Below, in pieces: positions 51,081 to 55,240 of a stretch of 55,240 bases of DNA (positions within the stretch are counted from its first letter, which is position 1; each line of letters begins with the position of its first letter). The stretch spans positions 1 through 55,240 of the forward strand of contig JACQZU010000025.1 of NCBI GenBank assembly GCA_016213735.1, read 5' to 3'. The notes under the pieces were generated by a model. The model saw only the letters and a program-made list of their open reading frames with translations, was not told the origin of the DNA and did not search any database. The stretch comes from Acidobacteriota bacterium (GTDB taxonomy: Bacteria > Acidobacteriota > Holophagae > Holophagales > Holophagaceae). The position numbers and the translations under genes are program-made.

Positions 51081-52134
51081 AGCGCGCCGGGTCGAGGGCT
51101 CCGGTGCGGGTTCGGGCCCGGAAGGCTTCCGCCGCGAGGGGCCCCACCGCCAGGGCGGTGGTGATCCCATGCCCGCCCAAGCCGGCCATCCAGAAAAGGC
51201 GGGGGTTGCCGGGATCCCAGCCCACCACGAAGCCCCGGTCCGGGGCGAAGGTCCGCAAACCGCTCCACCAGCGGGCCACCGTGAGGTCAGGACCCGGGAC
51301 GAGCTCTTCCTGCAAGGCGTGGAGCTGCTCCAGCGCGGAGGGATCGGTGGCCGGCTGCTGCCCACGGGGCGGGAGGGGAACCGCTGTCTCGTCGCAGGGG
51401 CAGAGGAGGGTCCCGCCGCTCTCAGGCCGGAGGTAGAAGGGGCGGTCCACCCACCAGGACCAGGGCCCTGGGGGAACCGCCTGGATGTCGCTCCACACCA
51501 GGTGGCGTCGAAGCCCGCGGAGGGGGATGGGGAGACCCCCGGCCCTGCGGCCGAGGTCACCGGCCCAGGCCCCCGCGGCATTGGCCAGAAAGGAAGCTTG
51601 GACCGTACCGAGGTCCGTCTCGACCTCGAAACCATCGCCCGAGCTTCGCAGCCGTTCCAGGTTGCAGCGGTACTGAAGGTCCACCCCGCGCTCCCTGGCC
51701 CGGGCCGCCAGGACGCCCAGGAGGCCGTGGACGTCCACCACCCCGTCCCCTGGGATCCACAGGTGCTCCGTGGCCCGCAGAGCCGGAGTTCCGGCCCCGG
51801 ACCTCCAGTCCACCGGCACCCCGAACGAGCGGGCTTCCTCCTCCAACGAACCCAGGCCTCCGGGCTCGGCCCCCAGCAGACGGCCACCGGAAGTTTCCAT
51901 CAGGCCCTGCGCGGCAAGGGTCCGGGATCCCTCGGCGGCAAGGGCCGTGTGGGCGGCCCTCCCGGTAAGGCTGCGGCCGATGGCGGCATTGTGCCCGCTG
52001 GCGTAGAAGCCGGCCTGGTCCTCCCGGTCCAGAAGGAGGATCTCGCCCCGGCCGTTCCGCGCCAGGTGGGCCGCCAGGGTCAGGCCGGCCACCCCGCCCC
52101 CCACGATCAGGACCTCCACCTTCCGCGCCACCAT
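51040..52134 (-). CDS. FAD-dependent oxidoreductase (DAO family)
   Basis: The product is 364 residues. The FAD-binding dinucleotide fold is at the N-terminus (VLIVGGGVAGLTLAAHLARN, ILLLDRE), followed by ASGHNAAIGRSLTG. The C-terminal GLRTFAPDRGFVVGWDPGNP and MAGLGGHGITTALAVGPLAA are typical of the DAO/glycine-oxidase family, which oxidises amines or sarcosine-like substrates. The exact substrate is unknown. ATG 52134 opens the gene; its promoter region is shared with the divergent copper operon. Confidence 0.9.
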   Translation of the reverse strand: MVARKVEVLIVGGGVAGLTLAAHLARNGRGEILLLDREDQAGFYASGHNAAIGRSLTGRAAHTALAAEGSRTLAAQGLMETSGGRLLGAEPGGLGSLEEEARSFGVPVDWRSGAGTPALRATEHLWIPGDGVVDVHGLLGVLAARARERGVDLQYRCNLERLRSSGDGFEVETDLGTVQASFLANAAGAWAGDLGRRAGGLPIPLRGLRRHLVWSDIQAVPPGPWSWWVDRPFYLRPESGGTLLCPCDETAVPLPPRGQQPATDPSALEQLHALQEELVPGPDLTVARWWSGLRTFAPDRGFVVGWDPGNPRLFWMAGLGGHGITTALAVGPLAAEAFRARTRTGALDPARFSGGGTPASPGLP

Positions 52135-52171
52135 CCCCCATTCTTGCCGTTCCCTGCCGGAGGAGCACCCC

Positions 52172-52230
52172 TTGCCCTCCGGGGGCCCGAGAGGCATACT
52201 GGGATACCCACCCCCCCTGGGGTGGGGTAT
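52172..52230 (+). promoter_or_regulatory. Copper-operon promoter with CsoR-type operator
   Basis: TTGCCC (52172-52177) and CATACT (52195-52200) are 17 bp apart. Directly downstream, 52204-52230 is an imperfect GC-rich palindrome with arms ATACCCACCCC and GGGGTGGGGTAT. This resembles known CsoR operators, whose consensus is TACCC...GGGTA with runs of C and G. GGAGGG (52233-52238) precedes the copZ start at 52245. Confidence 0.75.
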
Positions 52231-52244
52231 TCGGAGGGCTCCCC

Positions 52245-52442
52245 ATGACGACCTTGATCATCACCGGCATGACCTGCGGCCATTGCGCCATGGCCGTGAA
52301 GAAGGCCCTTCTGGCTGTTCCAGGGGTGCTGGCCGCGGAGGTGGACCAGCCCCTGGGGGAGGCCCGGGTGGAGGGGAGCGCTCCCCCGGCCCTGCTGCTG
52401 GCCGCGGTGGAAGGGGAAGGATATGGGGCCAGGATGAGGTGA
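52245..52442 (+). CDS. copZ: CopZ-like copper chaperone
   Basis: The product is 65 residues, one ferredoxin-fold HMA domain. The metal site GMTCGHC has two cysteines (residues 11 and 14), after the opening strand TTLIIT; VKKALLAVPGVLAAEVDQPL is the usual first helix and second strand. It passes Cu(I) to the efflux ATPase in the cytoplasm. It is the first gene of a three-gene operon and starts 15 nt after the CsoR-type operator. Confidence 0.93.
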   Translation: MTTLIITGMTCGHCAMAVKKALLAVPGVLAAEVDQPLGEARVEGSAPPALLLAAVEGEGYGARMR

Positions 52443-52446
52443 ATCC

Positions 52447-52737
52447 GTGAAGACCTGCTGCGAATCCCTCAGGCTGGACCCCGGGGTCCGTTCGGATGCC
52501 CGGCGCCGCCTTCTGTCCGTGAAGGGCCACGTGGAGGGCGTCCTTCGGATGCTCGAGGACGAAACGGTCTACTGCGTGGACGTGCTCAAGCAGTTGAAAG
52601 CCGTGGAGGGGGCCCTCGGCAAGGTGGGCCAGCTGGTCCTGAGGAGCCACCTCCAGGAACACGTGGTCACCGCGCACGGGCGCGGAGACGAATCCCGGAT
52701 CGTCGAGGAACTCATGGAAATCCTGAAATACCGCTGA
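52447..52737 (+). CDS. CsoR/FrmR/RcnR-family metal-sensing repressor
   Basis: The product is 96 residues starting at GTG 52447. The all-helical family pattern is clear: RLLSVKGHVEGVLRMLEDET, YCVDVLKQLKAVEGALGKV, VLRSHLQEHVV, then the C-terminal helix RIVEELMEILKYR. The metal residues read Cys43, His68 and His72. Copper-sensing CsoR proteins have Cys-His-Cys, while nickel/cobalt RcnR has Cys-His-His, so the ligand set is unlike that expected beside copZ and copA. Two more cysteines lie at residues 4-5. It should repress the operon through the adjacent palindrome. Confidence 0.92.
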   Translation: MKTCCESLRLDPGVRSDARRRLLSVKGHVEGVLRMLEDETVYCVDVLKQLKAVEGALGKVGQLVLRSHLQEHVVTAHGRGDESRIVEELMEILKYR

Positions 52738-52745
52738 GGTGACCC

Positions 52746-54842
52746 ATGGAGGCGATGCAGTTCCGCGTGGAAGGGATGACCTGCGCCGCCTGCGTGCGAC
52801 GGGTGGAGAAGGCCCTGGAATCCGTTCCGGGCGTGCAACGCGCTTCCGTCAACCTCGCCACGGAGCAGGCGCAGGTGGAAGGTCCTGCGCTCTCGGCCCC
52901 CGCCTTGGCGGCCGCCCTGGAGGAGCGGGGATACCGTCTGTCGGCCCCCGTGGGCACCCGCCCCGAGGACCGGGAGGCCTCCCGGGCCTTCCCCCGCCTG
53001 ATCCTGGCCTGGGCCCTCACCGTTCCCCTCATGGCGGACATGGTCCCGGGCCTGCACCTTCACCTCCCCTGGGAGTTCCAGGCGGGGCTCGCGGGAGTGG
53101 TGGTCTTCGGGGCGGGGCATCCCTTCATCCGGCGGGCCCTGGGGCAGGCCCTGCACCTGGAAAGCTCCATGGACACACTCGTGGCCCTGGGCTCCACCCT
53201 GGCCTGGCTGTTCGCCGTCGTGGAGGCCCTCCGGGGGAGCCCCCATCCCCCCTTCGAGTCCGCCGCCGCCCTGGTGGCCTTCCTCCTGGTGGGCAAATTC
53301 CTGGAACACAAAGCCAAGCACCGGGCCTCGGGAAGCGTGGAGGAGCTCCTCCGGCTGGCCCCGGACCAGGCCACCCTGGTTCGCGACGGCGTTGCGGACG
53401 TCGAGGTCCCGGTGGCAGAACTCCGTCCGGGGGACCTCATCCGGGTCCGTCCGGGCCAGGCGGTGCCGGTGGACGGGACCATCCTCCAGGGCTCGGCGGA
53501 ATTGGAGGAAGCCCTGTTGACGGGGGAGCCTCTCCCGGTGCCCAAGAGGGCGGGAGATCAGGTCCGGGCCGGCTCCCACGTCTTTGGCGGGTCGCTTCAG
53601 GTGCGGGTGGACGCCGCCGGTGAAGGGACCTGGCTGGCCCGGCTCGCGGCCCAGGTGGCCTCCGCCCAGGGGTCGAAGGCCCCGGCCCAGGAAAGGGCCG
53701 ACCGGATCGCGGGGGTGTTCGTGCCGGCCATCCTCATCCTGAGTGCCCTCACCTTCATCGGCTGGTGGGCCTGGGCGGGCACCTGGCAGGCTGCCTGGAG
53801 GCCCGCAGTCACGGTCCTGGTCATCGCCTGCCCCTGCGCCCTGGGCCTGGCCACTCCGGTCGCGATGGCGGCGGCCCTGGGCACCGCCGCCCGTGAGGGC
53901 GTCCTGGTTCGGGACGCCCGCGGGCTTGCAGGACTGGCGGACCTGACCGACCTGGCCTTCGACAAGACCGGCACCCTGAGCCTGGGCCGTCCCGTCCTGA
54001 CGGAGGTCCGGGTGTTCCGGGGGACCAAGGTGCGGGAGGCGCTTCGGCTGGCTGCAGCCCTGGAAGAAGGGTCGGAACATCCCCTGGCCAGGGCCTTGCG
54101 GGAGGCCTGCCCGGAGGCGAGGGGAACGGCGGTGGAGGCTTTCGAATCCCATCCGGGAGGAGGGGTCTCCGGGGTCGTGGAAGGGCGGACCCTTCGGCTC
54201 GGCGGGGTCCGCTTCCTTGGGGCGGCCCTGGAGGGGGAGACACCCGGGGCGACCCTGGCGGGCCTGGCCGACGACGGGGGCCTGCTCGCCATCTTCGAGT
54301 TCAAGGATCAGCTTCGCCCCGAGGCCGCCTCGGTGGTGAAGGATCTCCTGGCCAGCGGGCTCCGCCTGCACCTGCTCAGCGGGGACACCCCCGGGGCGGC
54401 TCGGGACTCCGCCCAAGCCCTGGGGATTGCCGAGTTCGAGGGGGGCTGCTCCCCGGAGGCCAAGCGCCAGCGGATTCGTGTCCTCCAGGAAGGGGGGCGG
54501 AAGGTCGGGTTCGTTGGGGATGGGGTGAACGACGCCCTGGCGCTGGCCCAGGCGGACGTGGGCATCAGCCTTCCGGGCCTGGATGCCCTGCGGCCGGCCG
54601 CCAGCCTGAACCTCCTCAGACCGGGACTGGGCCCCCTCCTCGGGGTCCGCCGTCTGAGCCTGCGCACCCGGGCGGTCGTCCGCCAGAATTTCTCCTGGGC
54701 CTTCGGTTACAACCTGCTCCTGGTCCCCCTGGCGGCCCTGAACCTTCTGGACCGATTCGGAGGCCCCATGCTCGCGGGGGCGGCCATGGGACTGAGTTCC
54801 CTCAGCGTGGTGCTCAACGCCCTGCGGCTCCGGCGGAGGTGA
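52746..54842 (+). CDS. copA: Copper-exporting P-type ATPase
   Basis: The product is 698 residues. One N-terminal HMA domain has GMTCAAC, then eight membrane helices with the cation motif CPC (VLVIACPCALGLATP) and the Cu-specific residues YN (FGYNLLLVPL) and MxxSS (AAMGLSSLSV). The catalytic core has TGEP, DKTGT (phosphorylated Asp), SEHPLA and GDGVNDALAL. It moves Cu(I) out of the cytoplasm. The start overlaps no other gene; the regulator stop is eight nt upstream. A signature of P1B-1 ATPases is complete. Confidence 0.97.
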   Translation: MEAMQFRVEGMTCAACVRRVEKALESVPGVQRASVNLATEQAQVEGPALSAPALAAALEERGYRLSAPVGTRPEDREASRAFPRLILAWALTVPLMADMVPGLHLHLPWEFQAGLAGVVVFGAGHPFIRRALGQALHLESSMDTLVALGSTLAWLFAVVEALRGSPHPPFESAAALVAFLLVGKFLEHKAKHRASGSVEELLRLAPDQATLVRDGVADVEVPVAELRPGDLIRVRPGQAVPVDGTILQGSAELEEALLTGEPLPVPKRAGDQVRAGSHVFGGSLQVRVDAAGEGTWLARLAAQVASAQGSKAPAQERADRIAGVFVPAILILSALTFIGWWAWAGTWQAAWRPAVTVLVIACPCALGLATPVAMAAALGTAAREGVLVRDARGLAGLADLTDLAFDKTGTLSLGRPVLTEVRVFRGTKVREALRLAAALEEGSEHPLARALREACPEARGTAVEAFESHPGGGVSGVVEGRTLRLGGVRFLGAALEGETPGATLAGLADDGGLLAIFEFKDQLRPEAASVVKDLLASGLRLHLLSGDTPGAARDSAQALGIAEFEGGCSPEAKRQRIRVLQEGGRKVGFVGDGVNDALALAQADVGISLPGLDALRPAASLNLLRPGLGPLLGVRRLSLRTRAVVRQNFSWAFGYNLLLVPLAALNLLDRFGGPMLAGAAMGLSSLSVVLNALRLRRR

Positions 54843-55086
54843 AGGGGGCGGAGGAGTCCGTTGGGGGCCCGGATCACCCCCCTGATCGTCTTCCGCGTTC
54901 CGTGGGATCGGAATTTTCTTGATGGAGAACGGGTCTCGACTTTCGGAGGGGTAATTTCCTTGGCGGATGAGCTTGTGGGTCTCGCCCTCCGGGACCAGAA
55001 TAGGGGCCGGTATGCACCTTCTCCCGTTCCGCCCCACAACCCCCCGGCCTCGCGGCCCGGAGGGAGTGTCCCGACTTGGAGGTCTT

Positions 55087-55240
55087 ATGAAAACAGCCAA
55101 TCGTTCTCTTCTTTCCCTGCTCACGGTGTGTTTGGCGGGAGGGTCGCTGATGGCGGCGGCTCCGGATCGCGAGGACGTGGAGCGGAGGGTGAAGCCGTCG
55201 GCGGCGTCGTTCCGCCGGGAGATGACGAAGGAGTTGTCCA
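55087..55240 (+). CDS. Exported protein, 5' end only
   Basis: The visible 51 residues begin MKTANRSLLSLLTVCLAGGS and continue MAAAPDREDVERRVKPSAAS, a signal peptide followed by a polar mature start. TTGGAGG lies at 55077-55083, well placed for the ATG at 55087. The gene runs past the window edge. No family can be named. The 244 bp upstream hold no evident gene. Confidence 0.7.
   Translation, partial: MKTANRSLLSLLTVCLAGGSLMAAAPDREDVERRVKPSAASFRREMTKELS

Noticed and set aside
54843-55086. Looked for a riboswitch or small RNA before the last gene
   Set aside because: No clear conserved motif or stable stem was recognised by eye.

Overview
The window looks like a chromosomal segment of a GC-rich, Gram-negative, respiring bacterium. 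Outer-membrane porins, a TonB-dependent receptor with a carboxypeptidase-regulatory N-terminal domain, several small tetraheme c-type cytochromes, a heme-binding chemoreceptor, and tricorn-type and S46 peptidases together fit an Acidobacteriota relative of the Holophaga/Geothrix group. This assignment is inferred from gene content; no rRNA or tRNA is visible.

Positions 1-5563 are quite different from the rest. They are AT-rich and hold an integron gene-cassette array: eleven attC recombination sites of 123-126 bp, each after one short plus-strand gene. Ten cassettes are complete and one is cut by the left edge. No integrase or attI is present; cassette polarity puts them to the left, or the array is a cluster without an integrase. 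The cassettes encode mostly small membrane or exported proteins, including an SdpI-like one and a possible TonB-C-like exported one. The last attC has a decayed right end, and array and host DNA meet near 5563-6110, where one gene (5682-6878) switches from AT-rich to GC-rich part-way along.

Positions 6879-9170 are a scar region: an unidentified fragment, a Fic-family AMP-transferase with a palindrome upstream, a decayed hsdM end, and a large palindromic repeat. From 9171 onward the sequence is ordinary dense GC-rich chromosome. It holds an esterase, small enzymes (VOC, DinB, SnoaL-like), valS, a zinc-ribbon protein, a heme-containing chemoreceptor, a DnaQ-like exonuclease, a YraN-like protein, xseA, a thioredoxin-like protein, tpx and a tricorn-like protease. 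An amino-acid decarboxylase, an FHA protein and an exported carbonic anhydrase follow.

Three clusters deserve attention. At 19736-22846 a divergent pair (small tetraheme cytochrome plus PstS-like binding protein) occurs twice in tandem, without phosphate-transport permeases. At 33958-37719 a membrane-fusion protein is followed by two MacB-type permeases with no ATPase; the divergent neighbour is a TonB-dependent receptor with a strong promoter overlapped by a Fur-like box. At 40345-48305 a tripartite heavy-metal-type RND efflux operon runs into a porin, a tetraheme cytochrome and a HAMP-like membrane protein with tight translational coupling. The right end has an S46 dipeptidyl-peptidase, a DNPH1-like hydrolase, an FAD oxidoreductase, and a copper operon (copZ, CsoR-family regulator, copA) behind a promoter with a CsoR-type operator.
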